Positions 51,616 through 59,890 are shown, counted from the first letter of the stretch. The stretch: 64,000 bases of DNA from Bacillus sp. FJAT-14578 (GCF_000504165.1 NZ_KI632505.1:682001-746000); one strand, 5' to 3'. Numbers and translations are program-made. The notes: generated by a model from the sequence alone, not told the origin.

Positions 51616-52755
51616 TCAAGTCGTTGTCGGTTGGATAACCGACCATTCAGGATTATAAAACTGATAATTATTTTTGCCATTATGTTTGGCAAAATACATG
51701 GCCTTATCCGCATTTTCGATCAATGTTTCCTGATTTTCTCCGTTCGTTGGATAGATGCTGATTCCAATGCTTGGAGATACATGGGCTTTTTGTTCATGAA
51801 TGTCATAAGGAATGGAAATCTCATCTAAAATTCGCTGGGCGATGTCACCGGCTTCTTGTTCCCCTACTTCTTCAAGGACGATAATGAATTCATCCCCTCC
51901 GAGACGCGATACGAAGTCATCTTCCCTTACAAGACGATGGAGTCGATCGGCCACCTCTTTCAGCAATAAATCTCCGGCTTCATGGCCCAGCGTATCATTC
52001 ACATTTTTAAATCCATCCAAGTCAATGAACATGACCGTTAATGTCTGTTCATGACGCTTCGACCGGGCAAGCGCTTTTTTCAAATACATATGGAGCAGCT
52101 GGCGGTTTGGCAAATCTGTTAAACTATCATAAAAGGCAAGTGTTTTTAATTCCTCTTCCCTTTTCTTTCCTTCGGTAATATCCACAATGGTCCCATTCAA
52201 TGCAGCCACACGGCCCGCTGAATCGACAATAGAGTTCACATTTAACGCCGCCCAGCGAATTTCTCCGTCAGGACATATAATACGATGCTCGTATTGACCT
52301 GCTGTTCCCGCACTCCATTGCTCCATATGATGTTGAAACTCTTCCCTGTCATCAGGGTGAACGATGTCCTTCCAATACTCGAGGCTTCCGGTGACCGTTT
52401 TCCTTGAAAAACCGTATACTTGTTCAATCGCCTTTGACATGTACAACTGCCCTGAGATGACATCATAGGAAAAGATAATGGCATCAATGCTATGAATCAA
52501 CTGTTCCAAACGATCATTTTCTTTCATCAAGAATTGATTTCGTTCATCCATTTGTTCGGTTCTTTTTACTAGCTCTTCATGATCTTTGTCCGCTTTTTTT
52601 AACTGCTTACCAGTCTGCCAGGTTAAAACGAAGCCCGCTGCCATCATAATCCCTTGTACATACCATTTATACGAATCTCCCATACTGCTGGTGCTTAAAA
52701 ATGATAGCATCATTATGTATAAGAAAATAAGGATGATAGTGCCTCTACTTTTCAT
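51616..52755 (-). CDS. PAS-GGDEF diguanylate cyclase
   Basis: A 379-residue membrane-attached signalling enzyme. Two N-terminal helices (about residues 5-50) are followed by a coiled coil, a PAS/PAC sensor domain (residues ~85-200, ending ALNGTIVDITEGKKREEEL), and a GGDEF domain. The active site is intact: RLGGDEFIIVLEE, with FIDLDGFKNVNDTLGHEAGD before it. The inhibitory I-site RxxD is present as REDD five residues before GGDEF, so product feedback by c-di-GMP is expected. No EAL domain is fused. It makes cyclic di-GMP for motility or biofilm control. Confidence 0.94.
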   Translation of the reverse strand: MKSRGTIILIFLYIMMLSFLSTSSMGDSYKWYVQGIMMAAGFVLTWQTGKQLKKADKDHEELVKRTEQMDERNQFLMKENDRLEQLIHSIDAIIFSYDVISGQLYMSKAIEQVYGFSRKTVTGSLEYWKDIVHPDDREEFQHHMEQWSAGTAGQYEHRIICPDGEIRWAALNVNSIVDSAGRVAALNGTIVDITEGKKREEELKTLAFYDSLTDLPNRQLLHMYLKKALARSKRHEQTLTVMFIDLDGFKNVNDTLGHEAGDLLLKEVADRLHRLVREDDFVSRLGGDEFIIVLEEVGEQEAGDIAQRILDEISIPYDIHEQKAHVSPSIGISIYPTNGENQETLIENADKAMYFAKHNGKNNYQFYNPEWSVIQPTTT

Positions 52756-52896
52756 TTTGTTTCACCCCCAGTGAAAACATTCATGATATTCAAAAAGACC
52801 ATTTTTGTTTTGGATTCCGAATATTTTGTCGAACTATGTCATAATTTGAATATAGGGTATTATAAGTAGAAAAGCAACTAGATAAATCATGGGAAA

Positions 52897-52948
52897 AGGT
52901 TAAAGCATAAGCAGCCGGGAAAATTCCCGGCTGCTTATGCTTTAACCT
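52897..52948 (-). terminator. 25-bp perfect hairpin behind the ThrE genes
   Basis: Arms at 52897-52921 and 52924-52948 are exact complements with a 2-nt loop; the stem centre is CAGCCGGGAA/TTCCCGGCTG. The minus strand continues CCTTTTCCC. It lies downstream of the exporter operon. Confidence 0.7.
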
Positions 52949-52996
52949 CTAATTGACTTCCACCCATTTTTGACTTACTGAACAGCGTGAAACTCC

Positions 52997-53425
52997 TTAC
53001 AACTTGGATCTCCTGATGACTTGATTGATGACTTCGGAAAATACAAGTCCCATTGCAATGGCCCCAGAAATCATGAAGGCTTTGGCAGCAAGTTGAATCG
53101 CCGCATTATAATCATTTTCAACCACATTTCTCATGGCATCATAAGCCAATCCCCCAGGGACTAAAGGAATAATGCCTCCAACATTGAAGACGATAATCGG
53201 CGTCCTATAAATTTTGGCGAAAAACTGGCTGATGACTGCTATAAAGATAGAGGCTATCAAAGTCGCCACCACTACATCAAAATGATAGGTCACCAAGAGC
53301 ATATATATCCCCCAGCCCACCATGCCAGCAAATCCGCATTTCAATAATGATTCCTTTGGGGCGTTGAATAGGATGCCAAAGGCCGCCGTTGAAATAAAAC
53401 TAGTTAAAAGTTGTTCTATCATCAT
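52997..53425 (-). CDS. Threonine/serine exporter, small subunit (DUF3815/YjjB-like)
   Basis: A 142-residue protein with four to five membrane helices, matching the C-terminal half of ThrE: NAPKESLLKCGFAGMVGWGI, RTPIIVFNVGGIIPLVPGG and YDAMRNVVENDYNAAIQLA. In many Firmicutes ThrE is split into two genes, and the companion half is encoded 13 bp upstream. Together they export threonine, serine or related amino acids across the membrane. Confidence 0.9.
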   Translation of the reverse strand: MMIEQLLTSFISTAAFGILFNAPKESLLKCGFAGMVGWGIYMLLVTYHFDVVVATLIASIFIAVISQFFAKIYRTPIIVFNVGGIIPLVPGGLAYDAMRNVVENDYNAAIQLAAKAFMISGAIAMGLVFSEVINQVIRRSKL

Positions 53426-53438
53426 ATAATCCTCTCCG

Positions 53439-54194
53439 CTAAAAAAATGAAATGACGACCGCTATCCCTGTCCCGATGGCAAAAGCGGTTAAAAAGGCTT
53501 CCGCTCCCTTTGATAAGCCTGACACAAGATGGCCTGCCATTAAGTCCCTTACCGCATTTGTAATGAGAAGTCCTGGTACAAGCGGCATAACGGATCCGAT
53601 AATAATTTTATCCAATTCACTTCCAATCCCTGCTTTTACAAATAAAAACGAAAGCAAGCCAATAATAAAAGATGAAAGGAATTCCGCAAAAAACTTGATC
53701 TTAACTAGATGGTGAAAGTAAAGCAGGCAAGAAAAACCTACCCCGCCCGCAACGAATGCAGGTACAAAATCATTCCAGCTGCCTTGAAACATAATTAAAA
53801 AACAGCCGCTTGCTATGGCGGCGGCGGCAATTTGGATGGAAATGGGATAAGCGAGATCGGCTGCTTCCACTTTCTTTAACATGCGATAAGCGTTTTGAAC
53901 CGAGACGTGGCCGCCGCTAATATGCCTGGAAATGCCATTGACCAGCGTCACCTTCTGCAAATCGGTCGTACGCTCTGATATTCGAATCAATTTGGTCGGT
54001 TCGGTTCCATCAATCGAAAAGAGAATCCCGGTTGGCGTCACATAGCTGTGGGATTCATTGATTCCATAAGAAACCGCAATGCGCATCATCGTATCTTCTA
54101 CACGATATGTTTCCGCACCGTTTTGCAGCATAATCTTTCCTGCGAGTAAACAGACTTCGATGATTTCATATGTTTGAGTTGTCCTATTTTCCAT
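53439..54194 (-). CDS. Threonine/serine exporter, large subunit (DUF1212/YjjP-like)
   Basis: A 251-residue protein: a ~115-residue soluble domain (LLAGKIMLQNGAETYRVEDTMMR, YVTPTGILFSIDGTEPTKLIR, VTLVNGISRHISGGHVSV) followed by five membrane helices ending in GSVMPLVPGLLITNAVRDLMAGHLVSG, the ThrE/DUF1212 signature. It is the first gene of the split-ThrE operon; the DUF3815 half follows. Substrate by family: threonine, serine or small peptides. Confidence 0.9.
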   Translation of the reverse strand: MENRTTQTYEIIEVCLLAGKIMLQNGAETYRVEDTMMRIAVSYGINESHSYVTPTGILFSIDGTEPTKLIRISERTTDLQKVTLVNGISRHISGGHVSVQNAYRMLKKVEAADLAYPISIQIAAAAIASGCFLIMFQGSWNDFVPAFVAGGVGFSCLLYFHHLVKIKFFAEFLSSFIIGLLSFLFVKAGIGSELDKIIIGSVMPLVPGLLITNAVRDLMAGHLVSGLSKGAEAFLTAFAIGTGIAVVISFF

Positions 54195-54215
54195 TCCTTA
54201 TCTCTCCAATAGTAT

Positions 54216-54366
54216 GAGGATGTTCAAAAAGTCCGGGAAAAATGACCGTCGAATTTCGACGTCAGCTTGTCTCTCCGCTACTCACGTATTAACAGCATAC
54301 GCTCCGTTGCTCGAGACGGCGCTTCCTTGAACTTCTCGGTCCTTTTTGTCCTCCTTTTTGAACACA
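54216..54366. repeat. 151-bp element with terminal inverted repeats, non-coding
   Basis: Begins GAGGATGTTCAAAAAG and ends with CTCCTTTTTGAACA, so the ends are inverted repeats; inside, GTCCGGGAAAAATGACCG has a partner CTCGGTCCTTTTTGTC near the right end. The centre (CGAATTTCGACG, CTTGTCTCTCCGCTACTCAC) has no frame. I recall similar sequences scattered in other Bacillaceae genomes, which suggests a miniature mobile or structured-RNA element. Only one copy is in this window. Confidence 0.55.
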
Positions 54367-54488
54367 CACTAGTAGTTAAAAGCTTGATTTTCCGTCCTTT
54401 AAAGAAACATTTTCCTTTTTACAGTTTATATAAAGGGCGGTTGTTAATCAATCCATATCGCTTATTTTCATTTAGTCAACACATGAAA

Positions 54489-54543
54489 GATAAGGGAAAC
54501 TCCCTTCAGTGGAGGTCTTACTGCCCGGTCATGCGGGATAAAA
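54489..54543 (+). repeat. Dispersed palindromic repeat, copy E
   Basis: Reads GATAAGGGAAACTCCCTTCAG, with a single base fewer in the G-run, then TACTGCCCGGTCATGCGGG and ATAAA. The left stem changed from GGAA/TTCC to GGGA/TCCC, a paired substitution that keeps the hairpin. Confidence 0.8.
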
Positions 54544-54558
54544 TTGAATCCATCACAA

Positions 54559-54598
54559 AAAATAACTGCATCCCCTTTTACGGAGATGCAGTTATTCT
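54559..54598 (-). terminator. Terminator downstream of the IDEAL-domain gene
   Basis: AATAACTGCATC and GATGCAGTTATT form a perfect 12-bp stem with a 12-nt loop; the A-run on its left gives a T-run on the minus strand. Confidence 0.7.
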
Positions 54599-54724
54599 TC
54601 ATACATACAGTCTTTTTTTCGATCATTCAGTTGGAGCGACGTTGTGATTCTCTCCCTTCAAACCGATTAGGCCATCGGTTTCTTTCCTGTGTCTTATATT
54701 AGCATTTTGCCTATATACGGCCTT

Positions 54725-54919
54725 TTATGAAATGTTCTTTAACTTTCCGGATAGTTCAAGGAATGCTTCTTTGTTTCCGTCTTGTAATGACTGGTCGATT
54801 TCTTTTTGGATTTGCTTTTTTCGAAAATCAAGAATGGCTTTGTCTAATACCATCTCAGCAACTAGAGAATCCATCGCACTCAATTCTTGTTGTGGTGCAT
54901 TTAATAAATTCTTTTCCAT
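54725..54919 (-). CDS. IDEAL-domain protein
   Basis: A 64-residue protein starting at ATG 54919 with AAGGAG upstream (the TTG at 54928 is too close to that site). It contains an IDEAL-type segment: KAILDFRKKQIQKEIDQSLQ followed by DGNKEAFLELSGKL, with the conserved Ile-Asp-x-x-Leu core and F-x-x-L-S. IDEAL domains occur in small Firmicutes proteins and at the end of some regulators such as ComK-control proteins; the role of stand-alone forms is unknown. Monocistronic. Confidence 0.8.
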   Translation of the reverse strand: MEKNLLNAPQQELSAMDSLVAEMVLDKAILDFRKKQIQKEIDQSLQDGNKEAFLELSGKLKNIS

Positions 54920-55027
54920 TGAAACCAACTCCTTGTCCTTTTTTCTATTGTAACAGAAAATTCAGACTAGTCAAACATTTATTTTTGTTTTTTGGGCAAA
55001 TTATCCAATTTCAGGCCGTTATATAAA

Positions 55028-55066
55028 AGAAAGCGCAAGGAAAGTCCTCGACTTTCCCTGCGCTTC
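55028..55066 (-). terminator. Intrinsic terminator of the rbs operon
   Basis: GAAGCGCAGGGAAAGT and ACTTTCCTTGCGCTTTC (minus strand) pair with one mismatch around a 5-nt loop, then TTTT. It ends the transcript after rbsB. Confidence 0.8.
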
Positions 55067-55079
55067 ATGCATGAGTGAG

Positions 55080-55997
55080 TCATTCTTTTGTGACCAATTT
55101 CAGGGGAACCGGAATTTGCTTCTCCACTTTTTCCCCTTTTAACACATCTCCGGCTGCTTTTACTGCGAGCTGTCCAATCAAGTCCGGCTGTTGGGCAACG
55201 GTCGCTGACATTTTCCCTGCGTTTACAGAATTGATGGCATCTTCATTGCCGTCAAATCCTACAACAAGAATGTCCCTTCCTGAACTTTCAATGGCTTGAA
55301 TGGCCCCTAACGCCATTTCATCATTATGGGCAAAAACTGCTTGGATGCCTGGATTTCCTTGCAATAGGTTTTCCATGACATTCAATCCTTTTGTGCGGTC
55401 AAAGTCAGCGGATTGTTTCTCCACAACGTCCAGCTTTTCATCTGCTACGATATGAAAGCCTTCGCCGCGTTCACGTGTGGCAGAAGCACCTGGAACCCCT
55501 TCCAATTCAACCACTTTCGCGTTTTCACCAAGCTCCCCTGTGATATATTCACCAGCCATTTGTCCGCCTTTAACATTATCAGAAGCAACAAGTGTTTCCA
55601 CTTTTCCTTTTTCGGCGGAGCGGTCGAGTGTAATGACCGGTACACCGATGTTATTAGCCGATTGCACTGCTGTCGAAATCGCAGCTGAGTCCGTCGGGTT
55701 GATCAATAATGCATCTACACCTTGCTGCAATAAATCTTCCACATCATTGATTTGTTTTGCCGTATCATTTTGCGCGTCTACGACGATGACTTCCATCCCA
55801 TTGCTTTTCGCTTCATTTACTACACCGTTTTTTAATGAAACGAAAAACGGGTTGTTCAATGTTGAAACAGATAAACCGATTTTAATATCTTCAAGCTTCT
55901 CTTTCTTAGCAGGCTTTGCCCATTGCGGAGGCTCTAACGAACAAGCTCCCAAGATGAAAAGTGATAGTGACATGAGTAATAACAAGACTTTTTTCAT
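55080..55997 (-). CDS. rbsB: Ribose ABC transporter substrate-binding lipoprotein
   Basis: A 305-residue periplasmic-binding-protein-type lipoprotein. The signal peptide ends in the lipobox LGAC, with Cys19 as the lipidated residue. The two sugar-binding lobes carry IGLSVSTLNNPFFVSLKNG, VVDAQNDTAKQINDVEDLLQQ, GVPVITLDRSAEKG and FAHNDEMALGAIQAIESSG, as in RbsB. It binds ribose outside the membrane. Its partners are lost: rbsA is absent and only the end of rbsC remains upstream, so transport by this operon should be dead unless another permease is used. AGGAGGG overlapping the rbsC stop supports the ATG at 55997. Confidence 0.94.
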   Translation of the reverse strand: MKKVLLLLMSLSLFILGACSLEPPQWAKPAKKEKLEDIKIGLSVSTLNNPFFVSLKNGVVNEAKSNGMEVIVVDAQNDTAKQINDVEDLLQQGVDALLINPTDSAAISTAVQSANNIGVPVITLDRSAEKGKVETLVASDNVKGGQMAGEYITGELGENAKVVELEGVPGASATRERGEGFHIVADEKLDVVEKQSADFDRTKGLNVMENLLQGNPGIQAVFAHNDEMALGAIQAIESSGRDILVVGFDGNEDAINSVNAGKMSATVAQQPDLIGQLAVKAAGDVLKGEKVEKQIPVPLKLVTKE

Positions 55998-56008
55998 GCC
56001 GAGCCCTC

Positions 56009-56119
56009 CTACGCTGATTTTTTGCGATCGATTAAGACCGCGATTAAAATCACAATTCCTTTTACGACCATTTGATAGAACGAAGAAACACCAAGCAAGT
56101 TCAATCCGTTGTTTAACAT
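56009..56119 (-). pseudogene. rbsC: rbsC remnant, last 36 codons
   Basis: The minus strand from 56119 to the stop at 56009 encodes MLNNGLNLLGVSSFYQMVVK and then GIVILIAVLIDRKKSA, the C-terminus of the ribose permease RbsC. The frame is cut at the left end of the TnpB element, directly beside TTTAA (56112-56116). More than 250 upstream codons are missing. Confidence 0.85.
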
Positions 56120-56323
56120 AGTCCGACAGAATTCCTCTTCCTCAAGGAGCGTGAAGGGCACAGCCCAGCGAGTAGGGAGGGGATGAATGTCAGTTCGGCG
56201 CAGCCGAAAAGCTTTTAGCTGATAGAATCCCGATCCGTGTCGAAAGAAAAAGGGATAAAATTTACATTCCCTCTCGAAACGAATGTATGTTCGATATATG
56301 ATGATGGTAAGGGAGGGGATCTA

Positions 56324-57514
56324 ATGTATCGCACGTTGAAAACAGCTTTTACAGTCAACCAACAAACGCTTCAACATTTATTTGGCATACGCCGGATATG
56401 CGGAACGATTTGGAATGACTGCGTGCAGCTGGCCCGGTATTACTACCGGATTCACGGTGGGTGGATCAACCAAAGCGATCTTCAATCTGAACTAAAAGGC
56501 TTGTATCCTCTTCACAGTCAGACGATCCAAGCTGTGTGCCACAAGTTTCTGCGTGCCCGGGACGGGGTTCGTAAAGCGAGGAAAACGAATCCGTCCATCC
56601 GGTATCCATACAAGGAGAAGTTCGTCTTCCATCCGAAATGGGTCGACAAATCTTTCGTGATCGAAGGACGCAAGCTGACCCTCAGCCTTGGCAGATGGAA
56701 GGGGAAACAACAGGCACCGCTTGTATTAATGCTTGCCTCTGTCCCAAACGGCGTGGTCAAAGAAGTGGAACTCGTCTATGACGGTCAGTGGCATGCCTGT
56801 TTGTCGTATGAAGACGGGGTCCAGCCTGTACCGGTGCAGGACGGTCATACGGCGGCAATCGATCCTGGTGAGATCCATACGATTGCTGCTGTATGTACAA
56901 ACGGTCAGGCTCTCGTGATTTCGGGAAGGAAAATGCGCAGTATTCACCGATTGCGCAATAAAAAAGTGAAGGAATTGCAAATTCTCATGGGCCGGTGTCA
57001 AAAAGGCTCCAGGAAATGGCGCCAATACAACCGGGCCAAGAAGTACATTCTTGGGAGAAGTGAACGACAGCTCAGGGATATCTTGCACAAGACGACACGT
57101 GCCTTTGTGGATTGGTGCGTGGAACAAAGAATCGGCCATGTCGCGCTTGGAGATGTGGAAGGCGTGCAGCGAAACAGCAGCAAACGAAACAAACGTCGGA
57201 AACAAGTGCGTTCCAAAAAGGTGAACCAAAAACTCAGCAATTGGAGCTTTGGAAAAGTCACTGCACAATTGACGTATAAACTAGAAACGGCCGGTATCTC
57301 GTTATCGAAAGAAAACGAAGCCTATACGACGCAAGCATGCCCTGCTTGTGGGAAACGGAACAAAGTCCGTTCACGAAACTATCGCTGTGCCTGCGGGTAT
57401 GAACAGCATCGGGATGTCCATGGTGCGGGGAATATTTTATCCCAGTATCTGCATGGGAAATTCCTAAAAGTGAGGATAGCCAGCATCACGTATCTACGGC
57501 CTGTACAGGCGTAG
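56324..57514 (+). CDS. tnpB: TnpB RNA-guided nuclease
   Basis: A 396-residue TnpB. ATG 56324 is chosen (GGGAGGGG upstream); the open frame starts at 56237. The RuvC-like nuclease residues visible are Asp180 in AAIDPGEIHT and Asp364 in QHRDVHGAGNI. The zinc ribbon uses Cys339, Cys342, Cys355 and Cys357. The canonical RuvC-II Glu is replaced by Gly276 (HVALGDVEGV); Glu332 in NEAYTTQACPACG, 56 residues later, may be the relocated catalytic Glu known from some TnpB and Fanzor lineages. TnpB uses an RNA from the element's right end to cut matching DNA beside a TAM, aiding element retention. Transposition would need a TnpA in trans. Confidence 0.9.
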   Translation: MYRTLKTAFTVNQQTLQHLFGIRRICGTIWNDCVQLARYYYRIHGGWINQSDLQSELKGLYPLHSQTIQAVCHKFLRARDGVRKARKTNPSIRYPYKEKFVFHPKWVDKSFVIEGRKLTLSLGRWKGKQQAPLVLMLASVPNGVVKEVELVYDGQWHACLSYEDGVQPVPVQDGHTAAIDPGEIHTIAAVCTNGQALVISGRKMRSIHRLRNKKVKELQILMGRCQKGSRKWRQYNRAKKYILGRSERQLRDILHKTTRAFVDWCVEQRIGHVALGDVEGVQRNSSKRNKRRKQVRSKKVNQKLSNWSFGKVTAQLTYKLETAGISLSKENEAYTTQACPACGKRNKVRSRNYRCACGYEQHRDVHGAGNILSQYLHGKFLKVRIASITYLRPVQA

Positions 57515-57760
57515 TAGACGGGTAGAACCGCCCCGGGAGGAGAGGCCTTCGAAATGGACTCTTCTCCTGTTGCTTACGGTGGCAGCAAGCAGTCGGGAGA
57601 CCCCTTGCGTCAAGACAACTGCTTCCATATGGGAGCGTCAGTCCCCGAGAAAGACGAGGGTGTCGTGTACACCTATGGACATCGTCCAGTTTCTAATTTC
57701 GAAGGGATCGACAAGAAACCCCCACCTCAAGCGCGAAGCGATAGGTGGGGGAGGTTCATC
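57515..57760 (+). ncRNA. Candidate omega-RNA (reRNA) at the right end of the TnpB element
   Basis: About 245 bp between the tnpB stop and the right junction. It contains stable hairpins: GGGAGGAGAGGCC … TCTCCTG-like pairing at the start and CCCCCACC/GGTGGGGG at 57719-57751. In characterised TnpB systems the guide RNA spans the 3' end of tnpB and this region, with the guide being the flank just past the right end. Here that flank would begin ATTCCATGTTTTTTCATTAC, inside the rbsD-rbsK junction. The 5' end may extend back into tnpB. Confidence 0.5.
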
Positions 57761-57777
57761 ATTCCATGTTTTTTCAT
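57761..57777 (-). pseudogene. rbsD: rbsD remnant, first five to six codons
   Basis: The rbsK stop overlaps a start codon (TAATG). The minus strand then reads ATG AAA AAA CAT GGA AT, coding MKKHG, the exact start of RbsD in bacilli, before the sequence turns into the TnpB element's right end. Confidence 0.7.
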
Positions 57778-58655
57778 TACAGGCTCCCCTCCACTTCTTC
57801 TCTCGTCGGCATTCCGCCCTGAGCTCCGAACTTGGTCACGGATAAAGATGCGGCCCGGTTTGCAAGCTGCAAGCTCTCTTGAAAACTCTTCCCTTCTGCC
57901 AAAGCGACCGCAAACGCCGCATTAAACGTATCTCCGGCACCTGTCGTGTCCACTGCTTCTACTTCATATGAAGGAACAAGAACTTCCTTTTCTCCGTCGT
58001 AATATCGGACTCCCTTTTTTCCTTCTGTAATGAATACTTTGTTCGGGTATCGCTTTAACGCCTCTTCCCGGCTTAACCCATTAAACAGCACGGATGCTTC
58101 ATGTTCATTCGGGGTCAAATATGTCGCTTTTTCAATGACACTTTCGCTTAGCGCTCGAGCAGGAGCCGGATTCAGTAAAAGCGGAACACCGAGTTCATGG
58201 CATAGATTACTTACATACTCCACCGTTTCCTCCGGCACTTCCTGCTGAATGAGGACAATGTCAGAATCGCGAATGGCGTGCTGTACCTTTTCTACATATG
58301 CAGGGGTAACATAATCATTTGCCCCTTTGACGACGACAATGCTGTTATCTCCTTCTGCCAATATAATGTGAGCGGTTCCGCTCTCTGCATGTGTAACCGG
58401 TTCCACATAGTCTGTATGAACACCGTTTTCTTTGAGATTTTGTAAAATGGCTTTGCCATAATGATCGTCTCCTACACATCCGATCATGTAGACATCGGCT
58501 CCCAATCGAGCCGCCGCCACTGCCTGGTTTGCCCCTTTTCCGCCCGGTACCGTTTTGAACGAATCGCCAAGAACGGTTTCTCCTGCCCCCGGACGTTTGG
58601 AGGAGGTAACGACTAAATCCATCGATGAACTTCCTACTACTGTTACTTTAATCAT
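57777..58655 (-). CDS. rbsK: Ribokinase
   Basis: A 292-residue PfkB-family kinase phosphorylating ribose to ribose-5-phosphate. The N-terminal signature is VPGGKGANQAVAAARLGADV; the catalytic Asp and anion hole are in EAVDTTGAGDTFNAAFAVAL. Lengths match B. subtilis RbsK. Its start overlaps the rbsR stop by 4 bp and its stop overlaps the former rbsD start, the normal rbsRKD arrangement. The gene is intact although the transporter genes downstream are lost, so it could still act on ribose entering by other routes. Confidence 0.95.
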   Translation of the reverse strand: MIKVTVVGSSSMDLVVTSSKRPGAGETVLGDSFKTVPGGKGANQAVAAARLGADVYMIGCVGDDHYGKAILQNLKENGVHTDYVEPVTHAESGTAHIILAEGDNSIVVVKGANDYVTPAYVEKVQHAIRDSDIVLIQQEVPEETVEYVSNLCHELGVPLLLNPAPARALSESVIEKATYLTPNEHEASVLFNGLSREEALKRYPNKVFITEGKKGVRYYDGEKEVLVPSYEVEAVDTTGAGDTFNAAFAVALAEGKSFQESLQLANRAASLSVTKFGAQGGMPTREEVEGSL

Positions 58656-59638
58656 TTGTCATCAACCTTTCTCGTTGTTTCTCTTTCTATGAATGTAACA
58701 GGCAACTGAATATTTTTTTCGTTGACCGGCTTTTTTTGAATGAAGTTAATTAATAATTTCGCCGCTTCCTTCCCCATCTCATAAGCTGGCTGCCGGATGG
58801 TCGATAAGGAAGGGAACAATAGAGCGCTTTGCGGAATATCATCGAAGCCGATGATCTGCACGTCTTGCGGAATGGATTTCCCCAGCCTTAGTGCTTCATG
58901 CAGCACTGCTGTTGCAACGATATCGTTGCTTGCGATAATCCCGTCTGTATCCGGATATTTGCTGAACAGCTCTTTTGCCCGCACTTCAGCATCTTTAAAT
59001 GAAAACGAATGGGTAGACATAACATAAAAATCAACGTCTGATTCACTCAATACTTCAAGAGCTCCCTGGAAGCGTTCCTGCGCAGGGCGGATTTCAGCGG
59101 GCCCCTTTAACAGCGTAATTCTTTTGCTGCCTCTTTTGATGATTTCAAGCGCCGCCATTCTCCCGCCTTTTTTTCCATCTGCATAAACAGAAGGATGATC
59201 ATCTGCTGTTCGGTCCAAAAATACCACCGGAATCGGCAAACCCTCATAATTTGTTTTACTTTGATTATTCGTCGCTGAAATGATACCGACAACATTATTT
59301 TGCAGAAAGGTTTGAATATAATCCATTTCTTTGTTTCTGTTTTCATCACTATTCCCAAAAAGCAATCGAAATCCTTGTTCTTGCATTTCATCTTCAACAC
59401 CGCGTGCCAATTGCGGAAAGAAAGGATTGGTGATGTCAGGAAGCAAAAGCCCGATCAGTCTGGATTCTTTTTTATACAGTGATCTTGCTACCTCATTTGG
59501 GCTGTAGCTTAATTTTTCAATCGCATCTGTGACCCTTTTTCTCGTGTCTTCATGGACATAGCCTGTTTCATTCAACACACGCGAAACGGTGGCGACAGAT
59601 ACTCCTGCTTCCTTTGCTACATCTTTAATCGTTGCCAT
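58652..59638 (-). CDS. rbsR: Ribose operon repressor, LacI family
   Basis: A 328-residue LacI/GalR repressor. ATG 59638 is chosen, as GAGGAGAG lies about 8 nt upstream and the protein then begins MATIKDVAKEAGVSVATVSR, with hinge KLSYSPNEVARSLYKKESRL. The sensor domain has LLPDITNPFFPQLARGVEDE, IIASNDIVATAVLHEALRLG and IIGFDDIPQSALLFPSLSTI. It heads the rbs operon (rbsR-rbsK…rbsB) and should repress it in the absence of ribose. A perfect cre lies just upstream. Confidence 0.94.
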   Translation of the reverse strand: MATIKDVAKEAGVSVATVSRVLNETGYVHEDTRKRVTDAIEKLSYSPNEVARSLYKKESRLIGLLLPDITNPFFPQLARGVEDEMQEQGFRLLFGNSDENRNKEMDYIQTFLQNNVVGIISATNNQSKTNYEGLPIPVVFLDRTADDHPSVYADGKKGGRMAALEIIKRGSKRITLLKGPAEIRPAQERFQGALEVLSESDVDFYVMSTHSFSFKDAEVRAKELFSKYPDTDGIIASNDIVATAVLHEALRLGKSIPQDVQIIGFDDIPQSALLFPSLSTIRQPAYEMGKEAAKLLINFIQKKPVNEKNIQLPVTFIERETTRKVDDK

Positions 59639-59660
59639 CAACATCTCTCCTCACGCGGTA

Positions 59661-59674
59661 TGTAACCGATTACA
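59661..59674 (-). promoter_or_regulatory. CcpA catabolite-responsive element (cre) upstream of rbsR
   Basis: Minus strand TGTAATCGGTTACA matches the consensus TGWAANCGNTNWCA at every position and is 23 bp before the rbsR start. It is also an inverted repeat (TGTAA/TTACA), so RbsR itself might bind an overlapping site. Expected role: catabolite repression of the rbs operon. Confidence 0.8.
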
Positions 59675-59748
59675 CATACAGAATAACATGAAAGCTCTTT
59701 CATGGCAACTATAATCTCTTTAAAAAACAATGTCAACAAGCTTGTTGG

Positions 59749-59800
59749 TTTATCCCTCATTACCGGGCAGTACCCCCCACCGATGGAATTGCCCTTTATA
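59749..59800 (-). repeat. Dispersed palindromic repeat, copy F (diverged)
   Basis: Minus strand: TATAAAGGGCAATTCCATCG, a G-run, TACTGCCCGGTAATGAGGG and ATAAA. Both hairpins are weakened by substitutions. It lies between rbsR and the SleL terminator. Confidence 0.75.
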
Positions 59801-59890
59801 AAAAGTTTGTTCACAAGTACGTCTTTATTACAGATTTTCAGCATTTATACCCCATTCGCTTGAAAAGGCCTTTTCAAACGCTTATGCGTA

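Larger units (their letters stand above)
56117..57760 (+). mobile_element. tnpB-only IS200/IS605-group (IS1341-type) element inserted in the rbs operon
   Basis: About 1.64 kb carrying tnpB and no tnpA. The left junction is next to TTTAA, a plausible target/TAM motif, inside rbsC. The right junction, near 57760, follows a CCCCCACC/GGTGGGGG hairpin and lies inside rbsD. No target duplication is evident, as expected for this group. Different genes on either side show that DNA from rbsD to rbsC was lost, for example by recombination between two copies or an adjacent deletion. Boundaries are accurate to a few bases only. Confidence 0.8.
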
